DNA of 11,543 nucleotides from DASTCC01 sp035711465 (GCA_035711465.1 DASTCC010000550.1:1-11543), one strand, 5' to 3'. Positions 1-6,200 are shown, counted from the first letter of the stretch. Numbers and translations are program-made. The notes: a model not told the origin generated them from the letters alone.

Positions 1-265
1 GTCCGACCGGAGTCAGCTCGAAGCAGCGCTTCGCTTTGCCGCCGCGCTCGGGCGTCGGGTCGCTGAAGGTCGAGACCAGATAGCCCTTGCGCTCGAGGCG
101 GTCGAGCGTGACGTAGACGCTGCTGCGCCGCAGCGACACGCCGGTCGCCGCCTCGATCTCGTCGCGGATCGACACCGCGTAGGCATCGGTCTCGAGCCGG
201 AGGATGGCGAGCATGACGAGCTGCTCGAGCTCGCCGAGGAGGCCCTTCTCTGAAAAAGATGACAT
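1..265 (-). CDS. PadR family transcriptional regulator, N-terminal part (runs off left edge)
   Basis: Reading the minus strand from an ATG at 265 gives 88 codons without a stop, open at the window edge. The product starts MSSFSEKGLLGELEQLVMLA and continues through ILRLETDAYAVSIRDEIEA, SSVYVTLDRLERKGY and a GGKAKRCFELTPVG segment. This is the PadR winged-helix pattern: a helix with LxxLxxLVMLAIL, the YA(V/Y)xIRxEIE helix, the xxSVYxTLxRLExKGY recognition helix and the basic wing before FELTPxG. PadR proteins are dimeric one-component repressors, in Acidobacteria often paired with ADOP-type permeases; the partner here would lie off the left edge. The start is fixed by the motif beginning just after the ATG and by a TATAAT at 278-273 that would put the transcript start almost on the ATG. 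It is divergent from the PadR gene at 812. The C-terminal dimerisation helix is not in the window. Confidence 0.9.
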   Translation of the reverse strand, partial: MSSFSEKGLLGELEQLVMLAILRLETDAYAVSIRDEIEAATGVSLRRSSVYVTLDRLERKGYLVSTFSDPTPERGGKAKRCFELTPVG

Positions 266-272
266 TTAAATC

Positions 273-278
273 ATTATA
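273..278 (-). promoter_or_regulatory. -10 box (TATAAT) of the left PadR gene, leaderless arrangement; self-complementary ATTTAAAT alongside
   Basis: On the minus strand a perfect TATAAT occupies 278-273 and the ATG begins at 265, seven bases further on, so transcription would start at or within 1-2 bases of the start codon and there is no room for a Shine-Dalgarno sequence. The self-complementary ATTTAAAT at 264-271 overlaps the start codon and could be an operator core. No -35 box is visible, because the GC-rich array starts at about 280. The box is seen directly; the leaderless transcript is inferred. Confidence 0.55.
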
Positions 279-279
279 C

Positions 280-440
280 GCGGACTGCGGACTGCGCGCG
301 GCTTTCGGCGGGCTGCTGGCGACGGGCGTCGGGCGGCAGCTGGCTGCGGGCGGCGGGATGCGGGCGGCGGGCGGCGGGCTGCCAGCGGCAGGCTGCAGCC
401 TGCAGGCCGCGGGCTGGGACGGCGGACGGAGGGTTGCGGA
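280..440. repeat. GC-rich degenerate short-word array, left arm
   Basis: About 160 bp built from overlapping variants of short words such as GCGGACT (twice in tandem from 280), CGGGCTGC, GCGGGCGGC and GGCAGGCTGC, with no sustained coding signal. It contains a perfect 16-bp palindrome GCAGGCTGCAGCCTGC at 388-403. Several words recur in reverse complement in the array at about 703-770: GCGGCTTT at 298-305 against 758-765, CGGGCTGC at 309-316 against 749-756, and ACTGCGGA at 284-291 against 718-725. The two arrays therefore form a degenerate inverted pair around the four-helix-bundle remnant. The array starts immediately upstream of the -10 box of the left PadR gene. A long open frame exists on each strand, but the predicted proteins are low-complexity Gly/Ala/Arg or Arg/Pro and are not credible. 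Confidence 0.6.
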
Positions 441-470
441 TTCCGAGATGACGACGGTCGGCGCGGATCG

Positions 471-689
471 TTGTTTCTGCGCTCGAGCCGTCGATCGGCG
501 ACCGAGTACTGTCGATTCATCGAAGTGGCTTATGGCTCGGCCCGCGAGGTGTCGTATCTGCTGCTCCTCGCAATTCGGCTCGGGTTCCTTACCGAGGCCA
601 CAGTCCAGCCGTTGGTCATGCGGTACGACAAATTGCAGGCGGGTCTCTATTGCCTCCTCGAGTCGCTCTGCCCAGAAAGCAGCCGCTAG
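471..689 (+). pseudogene. Four-helix-bundle protein (S23/IVS, Avd-like), N-terminally truncated remnant
   Basis: The frame from a TTG at 471 encodes 72 residues. Residues 8-66 fit the C-terminal half of the four-helix-bundle family (23S rRNA intervening-sequence proteins, homologous to the Avd accessory protein of diversity-generating retroelements). Visible are RRSATEYCRFIEVAYGSARE, then VSYLLLLAIRLGFL, a TEATVQPL turn and a last helix RYDKLQAGLYCLLESL. Family members are about 115-130 residues and begin with a helix pair ending near RRAAVSIPANIxEGxxR. That half is missing; instead the region upstream of about 440 is the repeat array. Bases 461-490 still resemble a coding stretch for 'ANIV(E)GCARRS' but only with an indel, so the gene looks frameshifted and eroded. 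No ribosome binding site precedes the TTG. Function in this family is largely unknown. A short functional version cannot be excluded. Confidence 0.6.
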
Positions 690-702
690 TACCAGCACCC
701 GA

Positions 703-770
703 GAACCGCAGCCGCTGTCCGCAGTCGGCAGCCTGCCGCCCGCCTCCCGCAGCCCGTAAAGCCGCAGCCC
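703..770. repeat. GC-rich degenerate short-word array, right arm (inverted relative to 280-440)
   Basis: This stretch consists of CCGCAGCC, GTCCGCAG, CAGCCTGCCGCC and CCCGCAGCCCG-type words. They are mainly the reverse complements of the words in the left array (GCAGCCCG at 749-756, AAAGCCGC at 758-765, TCCGCAGT at 718-725). It begins some 14 bp after the stop codon of the four-helix-bundle remnant and ends just before the CTATAG at 774-779 in front of the next PadR gene. No coding signal is seen. Confidence 0.55.
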
Positions 771-811
771 GAACTATAGACAATCCGTCCTGAGTCGTGC
801 GACGATGCCGT

Positions 812-1177
812 ATGGCCGCGCGCGGGCCCGATCCCGCCGATCTCCTGCCGTTGAAGTCCGACGTGCTGCTGATTCTGCTGGCGCTCGCTGACGGGCCGCA
901 GCACGGCTACGGGCTCATTCGCGACGTCGAGGCGCGATCCGAAGGCCAGGTGCGGCTCCAGACTGGCGCGCTCTATCGCACGCTCCGCCGCCTGCTCCAG
1001 GACGGCACCATCACCGAATGTCCGCGGCCGGCCAGCGAGTCATCCGACGACGAGCGGCGCCGCTACTACACGGTGACGCCATTCGGCCGGGCGGTGCTCG
1101 AGGCGGAGATCGCCCGGATGTCGCGGCTGGTGCGCGCCGCGAAGGTCAACGGCGGCCGCAAGGCGCGCGCGACCTGA
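812..1177 (+). CDS. PadR family transcriptional regulator of the adjacent ADOP permease
   Basis: A 121-residue winged-helix regulator. The visible PadR signature includes PLKSDVLLILLALADGPQHG followed by YGLIRDVEARS (helices 1-2), LQTGALYRTLRRLLQDGTI (recognition helix), a DDERRRYYTVTPFGRAVLEA wing, and a short C-terminal helix rich in Arg. PadR repressors bind promoter palindromes as dimers and commonly control the gene next to them. The gene ends 4 bp before the ADOP permease gene, so the two almost certainly form an operon in which the regulator would control its own permease. The ATG at 812 was preferred over the in-frame GTG at 797 because family members begin only a few residues before the LLPLKSDVLL motif. 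No convincing Shine-Dalgarno precedes either start. A CTATAGA sequence at 774-780 may contain the -10 box; no good -35 box is seen. Confidence 0.92.
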   Translation: MAARGPDPADLLPLKSDVLLILLALADGPQHGYGLIRDVEARSEGQVRLQTGALYRTLRRLLQDGTITECPRPASESSDDERRRYYTVTPFGRAVLEAEIARMSRLVRAAKVNGGRKARAT

Positions 1178-1181
1178 GGCC

Positions 1182-3881
1182 ATGATCGAACGGTTGTTTC
1201 GCCTGCTCCTCGCGCTGCTGCCGCGCGATTTCAGAACGCGCTTCGGCGGCGAGATGCTCGCCACCGCGCGCGCGATCGACGCCGAGCGACCGAGACGTCC
1301 GTCGCGCACGATTCGCGCGGTCTGCGACGCCCTGCTCATGCCCTTCTCCCTGCGCGCCGAGCTTCGTCACGAGGCGCGCTCGTCACCGGCCGAGCGAAGG
1401 ACCATCCCGATGGAAGCATTCGTCCGCGATCTGCAGTTTGCCTGGCGCGGCCTGCGCCGGGAGCCGTCGTTCACCGCCTTCTGTGTCATCACGCTGGCGC
1501 TCGGCATCGGCGCCAACGCCGCGATGTTCGGCATCGCCGATCGGCTGCTGCTGAGCGGGCCCGATCACGTTCGCGATGCCGACCGCGTCGTCCGTCTGTT
1601 CTGGACGGTCAACATCCCCGGCCGCCCGCCGATCACGACCGACGGCTTCGGCTACGTCTCCTACGAACTGCTCAACCGCGGGACGCAGTCGTTCGCGGGC
1701 GTGGCCAGCTACGCGATCAACGACGAGACGTTTGGGACCGGCGGCGAGACGAGGCTGGTGAAGGTCGGTTACGCCACGGCTGACCTCTTCACGATTCTGG
1801 GCGTCCAGCCCGCGCGAGGACGTTTCTTCACCGCCGACGAGGATCGCCCCTCAGGCGCGATTAGTTTGGCGGTGCTCAGCGACGAAGCGGCGCGGACATG
1901 GTTTCCCGGCGCCGAGGCCATCGGGCAGTCGGTCACGCTCGGCGAGCGGCCATTCACGGTGATCGGCGTCGCCCCGCCGGGATTCACGGGACCGCAGCTC
2001 GGCCGCGTCGACGCGTGGGTGCCCGGCACCATCAACAGCTCCCGCGTCACCAGCGACTGGACCACGTCCTGGAACGCGCAGTGGCTTCGCATCGTCGGGC
2101 GTCTCGCGCCCGGCGTGACGCTCGAGCAGGCCGGGCAGGAAGCGACGGCGATCCATCGCCGCGGCTATGGGGGCACAGAGGAGATCGAGCGTCAGGCGCG
2201 GCTATCCGTCGCCGGACTCGGCGCCAGCGACTCCGGCACCGAGACCGCCGACGCTCGCATCGTCCGCTGGCTCATGGGCGTGTCGGCGCTGGTCGTGCTG
2301 ATCGCGTGCGCGAACATCGCCAACCTGCTGCTCGCACGAGGCCTGCGCCGGGGCCGCGAGGTCGCGATTCGCGCCGCGCTCGGCGCCAGCCGCCTTCGTG
2401 TCGCCCGATTGCTCCTGATCGAAGCGGTGCTGCTCGCCGGCCTGGGTTCGATCGTCGGACTGGCGGTCGCCTATGAAGTCGGCGCGGCGGCGCGGGCGTT
2501 GCTCTTCGACTCGATCGCCTGGACGTCGTCGCCCGTGAACGTGCGCGTGCTCGGCATCTCGGCGGCGCTGGCGATCGTCACCGGCCTCGCGATCGGACTG
2601 ATACCGGCGCTGCGATCGAGCCGGACCAATCTGACGGGCGCGCTCAAGACGGGCGCGCGCGAAGGCGGCAGCAGCCGCTCGCGGCTGCGCACCGCGCTCA
2701 CCGTGACGCAGGCGGCGCTGTCGGTCGTGCTGCTGGTCGGCGCGGGTCTGTTCGTGCGCAGCCTCTGGAACGCGTACACGCTCGACCTCGGCTTCGATCC
2801 CGATCGCGTCACCGTCGTCAGCGCGAGCCGCGAGCCGCTGTCGCGATATCCGGCCGGACCGGCGCGCGTCGCGGAACAGACGCGGCGCCGCGGCTTCTAT
2901 CGCGAGGTGCTTGCGCGCGTGCGCGCGATCCCGGGCGTCGAGCACGCCAGCATCGCCGTCGGCATGCCGTTCGGCAACCGGTTTACGCTGGCCGTCCGGG
3001 CCGAGGACGTCCCCGAATTGCCCAAGCTGCCCGGCGGCGGGCCGGGCCTGAGCGCCGTGAGCGAGGATTACTTCGAGACGATGGGCACCGCGATCAGACG
3101 AGGCCGCGCCTTCACGGCCGCGGATGGGCCGGGCAGCGAACCGGTCGCCATCGTCAGCGAGCTGATGGCCAGCACGATCTGGCCAGGGAGCGACGCGATC
3201 GGCAAGTGTCTGCTCGTCGGTCCCGCGCCGAAGACGTGCACGCGCATCGTCGGCGTGGCCGAGAACACGCATCGCAGCCGGCTCCGCGAGAACCCGGTGA
3301 TGCACTATTACATTCCGGCGGGCCAGGAAGCTGCGCTCGGGTTCGGCGGCGCGGTGCTGCTGCTCCGCACCGACGATCGCAGCGAGACGACGACGGAGGT
3401 CAGGCGCCTGCTGGCCGGGGCCGATCGAACGATCACCTACATCGACGCGGAGACGGTTCGCGAGCAGATCGATCCGCAGATGCGGCCGTGGAAGCTCGGC
3501 GCGAGCGTGTTCGCGATCTCCGGGCTGCTGGCGCTGGTCGTCGCGTCGATCGGGCTGTACAGCGTGATGTCGTACCTCATCGCCGGCCGGCGCCACGAGA
3601 TCGGCGTCCGCATGGCGCTCGGCGCGCGCGACGCCGACATCGTGCGGCTCGTCCTCGGCGGCAGCGTCGCGATGGCTTTGGCCGGCGTGATCCTCGGCGA
3701 GGCGATCGCGGCGGCTCTCGGGCCGCTGGTGGCGCCGCTGCTCTTCAACACCTCGGCTCGCGATCCGCTCGTCTACGGCGGCGTCGGCGTGCTGCTGTTG
3801 TCGGTCGCGCTGGTCGCGACCGCGGGACCGGCGATGCGGGCGCGGCGCGTGTCCGCGCTCGAAGCCCTGCGGACCGAATAG
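1182..3881 (+). CDS. ADOP-type ABC transporter permease (duplicated MacB/FtsX domains)
   Basis: An 899-residue inner-membrane protein with the full architecture of the acidobacterial duplicated orphan permeases. Residues 1-75 are the cytoplasmic prefix (RLLLALLPRDFRTRFGGEML). A first MacB-type module starts at about residue 77 (MEAFVRDLQFAWRGLRREPS), with a membrane helix around 94-118 (LALGIGANAAMFGIADRLLL) and a periplasmic domain to about 355. The first FtsX block covers about 360-485 (LIACANIANLLLARGLRRGR, then EVAIRAALGASR). The module is repeated: a helix near 505-530 (TQAALSVVLLVGAGLFVRSL), a second periplasmic domain, and an FtsX block at about 769-899 (IGLYSVMSYLIAGRRHEIGV, then RMALGARDADIV, ending SALEALRTE). 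The length is typical and the gene is intact. No ATPase is encoded nearby, as is usual for this family, and the substrate is unknown. The gene is probably translated with the upstream PadR gene. Confidence 0.96.
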   Translation: MIERLFRLLLALLPRDFRTRFGGEMLATARAIDAERPRRPSRTIRAVCDALLMPFSLRAELRHEARSSPAERRTIPMEAFVRDLQFAWRGLRREPSFTAFCVITLALGIGANAAMFGIADRLLLSGPDHVRDADRVVRLFWTVNIPGRPPITTDGFGYVSYELLNRGTQSFAGVASYAINDETFGTGGETRLVKVGYATADLFTILGVQPARGRFFTADEDRPSGAISLAVLSDEAARTWFPGAEAIGQSVTLGERPFTVIGVAPPGFTGPQLGRVDAWVPGTINSSRVTSDWTTSWNAQWLRIVGRLAPGVTLEQAGQEATAIHRRGYGGTEEIERQARLSVAGLGASDSGTETADARIVRWLMGVSALVVLIACANIANLLLARGLRRGREVAIRAALGASRLRVARLLLIEAVLLAGLGSIVGLAVAYEVGAAARALLFDSIAWTSSPVNVRVLGISAALAIVTGLAIGLIPALRSSRTNLTGALKTGAREGGSSRSRLRTALTVTQAALSVVLLVGAGLFVRSLWNAYTLDLGFDPDRVTVVSASREPLSRYPAGPARVAEQTRRRGFYREVLARVRAIPGVEHASIAVGMPFGNRFTLAVRAEDVPELPKLPGGGPGLSAVSEDYFETMGTAIRRGRAFTAADGPGSEPVAIVSELMASTIWPGSDAIGKCLLVGPAPKTCTRIVGVAENTHRSRLRENPVMHYYIPAGQEAALGFGGAVLLLRTDDRSETTTEVRRLLAGADRTITYIDAETVREQIDPQMRPWKLGASVFAISGLLALVVASIGLYSVMSYLIAGRRHEIGVRMALGARDADIVRLVLGGSVAMALAGVILGEAIAAALGPLVAPLLFNTSARDPLVYGGVGVLLLSVALVATAGPAMRARRVSALEALRTE

Positions 3882-3888
3882 CCGCCGC

Positions 3889-3941
3889 TTGACAGCGTTC
3901 GCGCGGCTGTCCAAAACTAGGCATTGGTCAACTATGCCTAG
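3889..3941 (+). promoter_or_regulatory. Promoter and perfect inverted-repeat operator overlapping the start of the PadR gene at 3934
   Basis: A consensus TTGACA lies at 3889-3894, 8 bp after the permease stop codon. A weak -10 candidate, AAAACT at 3913-3918, follows at 18 bp. A perfect 8-bp inverted repeat, CTAGGCAT at 3917-3924 and ATGCCTAG at 3934-3941 with a 9-bp spacer, covers the end of the -10 region, the likely start point and the start codon itself. The arms contain the first codons of the regulator, so protein binding here would block both initiation and clearance. This is most simply an autoregulatory PadR operator. The repeat and TTGACA are seen directly; who binds is inferred. Confidence 0.6.
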
Positions 3942-4263
3942 AGACGACGGCCTTCCGCCGGGCACGCTGGTGATGCTGATCCTGCGCGTCCTTGCCAGCG
4001 GTCCGTTGCACGGCTACGCGATCGCGCAACGGATTCATCTGCTCTCGCGCGAGGAACTGAGCGTCGAAGAAGGCTCGCTCTATCCGGCGCTGCAGAAGCT
4101 GCTGCTCAAGGGCTGGGTGAAGGCGAGCCCGTCGGTCTCCGAAACCGGCCGGCAGGTGCGCGAGTATCGGCTCACGCCGGCGGGCCGCCGACAGCTCGAT
4201 GCCGAGGTCAGCGAGTACCGGCGCGTCTCGAGCGCGATCGGGACGGTGATCGACGAGGCCTAG
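3934..4263 (+). CDS. PadR family transcriptional regulator (solitary, likely autoregulated)
   Basis: A 109-residue PadR protein: PPGTLVMLILRVLASGPLHG followed by YAIAQRIHLLS (helices 1-2), VEEGSLYPALQKLLLKGWVK (recognition helix, with the characteristic EGSLYPAL), a basic wing ending in REYRLTPAGRRQL, and a C-terminal helix to residue 109. The PAL-type recognition helix and short length match the PadR subgroup that accompanies ADOP permeases. Here, however, it follows the permease, with its own promoter in the 52-bp gap, and no permease follows it. The ATG at 3934 was chosen over the upstream TTG at 3889 because that TTG is part of the TTGACA box and the inverted repeat straddles 3934. The gene ends in TAG at 4261-4263, overlapping the convergent gene by 4 bp. 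Whether it also regulates the 812-3881 operon cannot be told; that region shows no copy of the same repeat. Confidence 0.92.
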   Translation: MPRDDGLPPGTLVMLILRVLASGPLHGYAIAQRIHLLSREELSVEEGSLYPALQKLLLKGWVKASPSVSETGRQVREYRLTPAGRRQLDAEVSEYRRVSSAIGTVIDEA

Positions 4264-4610
4264 CGCACGATCTTCAGTCTGTCGATTTCATCGACGACGA
4301 GCTGATGAACATGCGCGGCCGAGTCGGAGGCGCGAAAGACGTGCTCCCAAAGCGCGGCGCCGCCGCGCGTCCACATCGCGATGGTCTCCAGCGTCTCTGC
4401 GTCGCGCTTGAAGATCCACCAGTACTGGCCACCCGGGCGGCCGGGCCAGAAGCACTCGCCGTAGCCGATCTCCAGCGCCGCTTCGATCGCGCGCCGCATC
4501 GATCGGGCGCCCGCCGCGGCCGGGCTCACCGAGACGCTGGTTTCTACGTCGCCCTCGCGCAGATACACGACCAGGACATCGGGATCCTCGAGCTCACACC
4601 GGAGGTTCAT
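4260..4610 (-). CDS. Conserved-looking hypothetical protein, 116 aa
   Basis: The function is not recognised. The protein is acidic, soluble and without signal peptide or membrane segment. It begins with two probable beta strands (LRCELEDPDVLVVYLREGDV), then VETSVSVSP, a helix rich in Arg/Ala (SMRRAIEAALEIGYGECFWP), a Gly/aromatic stretch PGGQYWWIFKRDAETLETIA and a C-terminal helix SAAHVHQLVVDEIDRLKIV. Codon use matches the neighbours, and the composition is unlike the Arg-rich antisense frames nearby, so it is probably real. A TATGAT at 4624-4619 lies 8 bp before the ATG, suggesting a leaderless or near-leaderless transcript; a GAGG 3 bp before the ATG is too close to be an ordinary ribosome binding site. 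It converges with the PadR gene, the two stop codons sharing the CTAG at 4260-4263. Confidence 0.75.
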   Translation of the reverse strand: MNLRCELEDPDVLVVYLREGDVETSVSVSPAAAGARSMRRAIEAALEIGYGECFWPGRPGGQYWWIFKRDAETLETIAMWTRGGAALWEHVFRASDSAAHVHQLVVDEIDRLKIVR

Positions 4611-4618
4611 CGGCCTCG

Positions 4619-4624
4619 ATCATA
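4619..4624 (-). promoter_or_regulatory. -10 box (TATGAT) of the gene at 4260-4610
   Basis: TATGAT on the minus strand at 4624-4619 matches the -10 consensus at five of six positions and sits 8 bp from the ATG at 4610. No clear -35 box is present 16-18 bp upstream. The spacing implies a 5' leader of only about 0-3 nt. Confidence 0.4.
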
Positions 4625-4761
4625 GCGGCCGGGCCATCCTTACGCGGTTTCCCGGTAGTTTCTTCATGATCCGGGCCGTTTCTGCGCTTTCGCACCCCGC
4701 CGATGGCCTCGTCGGGCTGGTACCCGCCTTGAATACTCATGCCGCGTTACACACAACAACT

Positions 4762-4800
4762 GGCTGGAGTGGTGGCTCTCAACGCACCAGCCCAGGGAGG
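4762..4800 (+). promoter_or_regulatory. Hairpin-forming 5' leader and strong Shine-Dalgarno before the gene at 4810
   Basis: GGGAGG at 4795-4800, 9 bp before the ATG at 4810, is the best ribosome binding site on the plus strand of this window and fixes the start. Just upstream, GGCTGG (4762-4767) can pair with CCAGCC (4787-4792), or TGGTG (4770-4774) with CACCA (4785-4789). These alternatives are mutually exclusive because they share bases. A TTGAAT at 4729-4734 could be the -35 element, but no good -10 follows it. The pairing is seen directly; any role in translation control is speculative. Confidence 0.35.
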
Positions 4801-4809
4801 TAACACGTT

Positions 4810-5241
4810 ATGAAGCAACTAGCACTTGGCCTCGCCGCGAGTCTCGTCTCGGCAACCGCCCTCCTTGCCCAGACCGCTCCGCCGCCGCCTCCAACGCAGA
4901 CGCAGCCGCCGGCACAGACGGCACAGACGAAGGCGCCGGACGTGACCGTTACGGGCTGCATCATTCAGGGATCGGGCCCGAATGTGTACATCCTCGAAAA
5001 CGCCAAGATCAACAAGGATGACACGGCGGAGAAGGCCCGTTCGTTCGTGATCGTGAGCGCGGGCGAGGATCTTTCCTTCAAGCCGCATCTGAACCACGAA
5101 GTGCGCGTGACGGGCATGGCCGAAGCCAAGGTCCCGCCGACGCCGCCGGCTGGTCAGAAGGTGGCCGAGAAGGATCTGCCGAAGCTGACGGCGAAGAGCG
5201 TCACGATGGTCGCTGACCGCTGCTCGCCGGAGCCCCGGTAG
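4810..5241 (+). CDS. Small exported protein with Pro/Gln-rich linker and compact beta-rich domain
   Basis: A 143-residue protein of unknown function. Residues 1-20 (MKQLALGLAASLVSATALLA) form a Sec signal peptide with probable cleavage just before or after Q21. Residues 22-42 are a Pro/Gln/Thr-rich flexible linker. Residues 44-137 form a compact, probably OB-fold-like beta domain: VTVTGCIIQGSGPNVYILEN, then FVIVSAGEDLSF, KPHLNHEVRVTGMAEAKVPP and LTAKSVTMVADRC. The pattern 'VTVTGC ... VYILENA ... VRVTG' is one I associate with small exported acidobacterial proteins, but I cannot name a characterised member. Two cysteines, C50 and C138, bracket the domain and could form a disulfide. The convergent neighbour encodes an exported thioredoxin-like protein, though a link is only a suggestion. 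The start is supported by a strong GGGAGG site. Confidence 0.85.
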   Translation: MKQLALGLAASLVSATALLAQTAPPPPPTQTQPPAQTAQTKAPDVTVTGCIIQGSGPNVYILENAKINKDDTAEKARSFVIVSAGEDLSFKPHLNHEVRVTGMAEAKVPPTPPAGQKVAEKDLPKLTAKSVTMVADRCSPEPR

Positions 5242-5254
5242 CGCGTGATCGACG

Positions 5255-6109
5255 TCAGCGTCTCGAGCGAGTCGCTGGCGCGGTGTCGAGTTGCTCGTCG
5301 AGCAGCTGCCTGACGGCCTTGAGGAGGTTTTCCTTCCGCACGTCGATGAAGCGGATGACGCCTTCGCCGTCGAGCACGTAAGTCGTCGGCCAGCCAGACA
5401 CCAACCAGGCCTCGGCGATGGGTCCGGGTGCGGATCCGCCGCCGGGGCCGTCCCACCATGCAGGGAAGGTCAGACCTTGAGCAGTTCGCGATTTCAACGC
5501 TTCGGACGCGTCGTCGCCGGAATCGACACCGAGCAGCGCAAACGGCCAGTTGCGATAGAGCTCGAGGAGCAGCCGTTCGTACGGATACTCGGTCCGGCAG
5601 ATGCCGCACCACTCGCCGGAGAAGGCGACGACCACGACCTTGCCACGGTGTTCGGCGAGGCGCAGGGGGCGGCCTTCGAGGTCTTTGCCGACGATATTCG
5701 GCGCCGTCTTGCCGATCGTGAACTCGCGCACCACCCGCTGCGCAGTCCGGAAGGTCGACGCCGCCGCCGGCATCTTGCGGCCGAGCCGGCCGAGATGCGA
5801 GGCAATGCGCGTCTCCTGCGGTGGCGTCAGCCGTCCAGCCTGGATCCGGCGCGTGAAATCCACGACGACGCGTTCGAGATCCTTGATCGCGGGTGGCGCC
5901 GCATACTCCGCGACACGGGCATCGAGCACCTCGAGCAGATGCGCGACCTCGGCGTCCCCGAACAACGGCACCTCGATGGGGTAGCTCGGCGGGGGACGAA
6001 ACGCCGGAATGTCCTGCCCATGCGCCGGACGGGACGCTAGGAGCAGAAGGAGAACGAGCGACGACGAGACACACACGCGCTTGGCGCGAGCTGGGGAGGA
6101 GCGAACCAT
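5255..6109 (-). CDS. Exported thioredoxin-family (TlpA-like) protein
   Basis: A 284-residue protein. Residues 1-31 (start MVRSSPARAKRV, hydrophobic VLLLLLAS core, AHG-Q cleavage site) form a signal peptide. Residues 32-130 are a largely helical extension, which may serve as a partner-binding module. Residues 133-270 form a TlpA/AhpC-like thioredoxin fold: FTIGKTAPNIVGKDLEGRPL, LAEHRGKVVVVAF, then SGEWCGICRTEYP with the active-site pair C168 and C171, and SGWPTTYVLDGEGVI with the cis-proline at P241. Such proteins reduce or exchange disulfides outside the cytoplasm. The pair is CGIC, not the more usual CGPC or CPPC. The ATG at 6109 is preferred over the in-frame TTG at 6130: GAGAGG lies 11 bp upstream of it and it gives a normal signal peptide. 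A TAAAAT at 6160-6155 is a reasonable -10 box. The gene converges with the one at 4810, with a 13-bp gap and no obvious terminator. Confidence 0.93.
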   Translation of the reverse strand: MVRSSPARAKRVCVSSSLVLLLLLASRPAHGQDIPAFRPPPSYPIEVPLFGDAEVAHLLEVLDARVAEYAAPPAIKDLERVVVDFTRRIQAGRLTPPQETRIASHLGRLGRKMPAAASTFRTAQRVVREFTIGKTAPNIVGKDLEGRPLRLAEHRGKVVVVAFSGEWCGICRTEYPYERLLLELYRNWPFALLGVDSGDDASEALKSRTAQGLTFPAWWDGPGGGSAPGPIAEAWLVSGWPTTYVLDGEGVIRFIDVRKENLLKAVRQLLDEQLDTAPATRSRR

Positions 6110-6154
6110 AGTAGCGACGACCTCTCGCAACGTCCTGTAGGAAGGGGTGCGTCT

Positions 6155-6160
6155 ATTTTA
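6155..6160 (-). promoter_or_regulatory. -10 box (TAAAAT) for the thioredoxin-like gene
   Basis: TAAAAT on the minus strand at 6160-6155 matches five of six -10 consensus bases within an AT-rich patch of an otherwise GC-rich region. It would give a leader of about 40 nt that includes the GAGAGG ribosome binding site. No clear -35 box is seen. Confidence 0.35.
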
Positions 6161-6200
6161 TCGTCGCTCGCGCCGCAGGTCTGCAGAAGAATCTGCGTTT

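Noticed and set aside
259..759. 166-codon plus-strand open frame across the repeat arrays
   Set aside because: Its product is low-complexity Gly/Ala/Arg sequence over the array and then a shifted frame of the four-helix-bundle remnant. It has no ribosome binding site and no coherent domain.
280..770. Insertion sequence or transposon
   Set aside because: There is no transposase frame, no exact terminal inverted repeats and no target-site duplication. The arrays share words but are not precise terminal repeats.
797..811. GTG at 797 as the start of the second PadR gene
   Set aside because: It would add five residues (MRRCR) not typical of the family and has no ribosome binding site. The ATG at 812 fits the expected N-terminus.
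2202..3965. 587-codon minus-strand open frame
   Set aside because: It is an Arg/Asp/Ala-rich antisense shadow of the ADOP permease gene, an effect of high GC content in the third codon position.
6183..6197. GCAGA-AGAA-TCTGC hairpin followed by GTTTCT as a terminator
   Set aside because: It would terminate plus-strand transcripts only, and no plus-strand gene ends there. The stem is five base pairs and the U-run is short.
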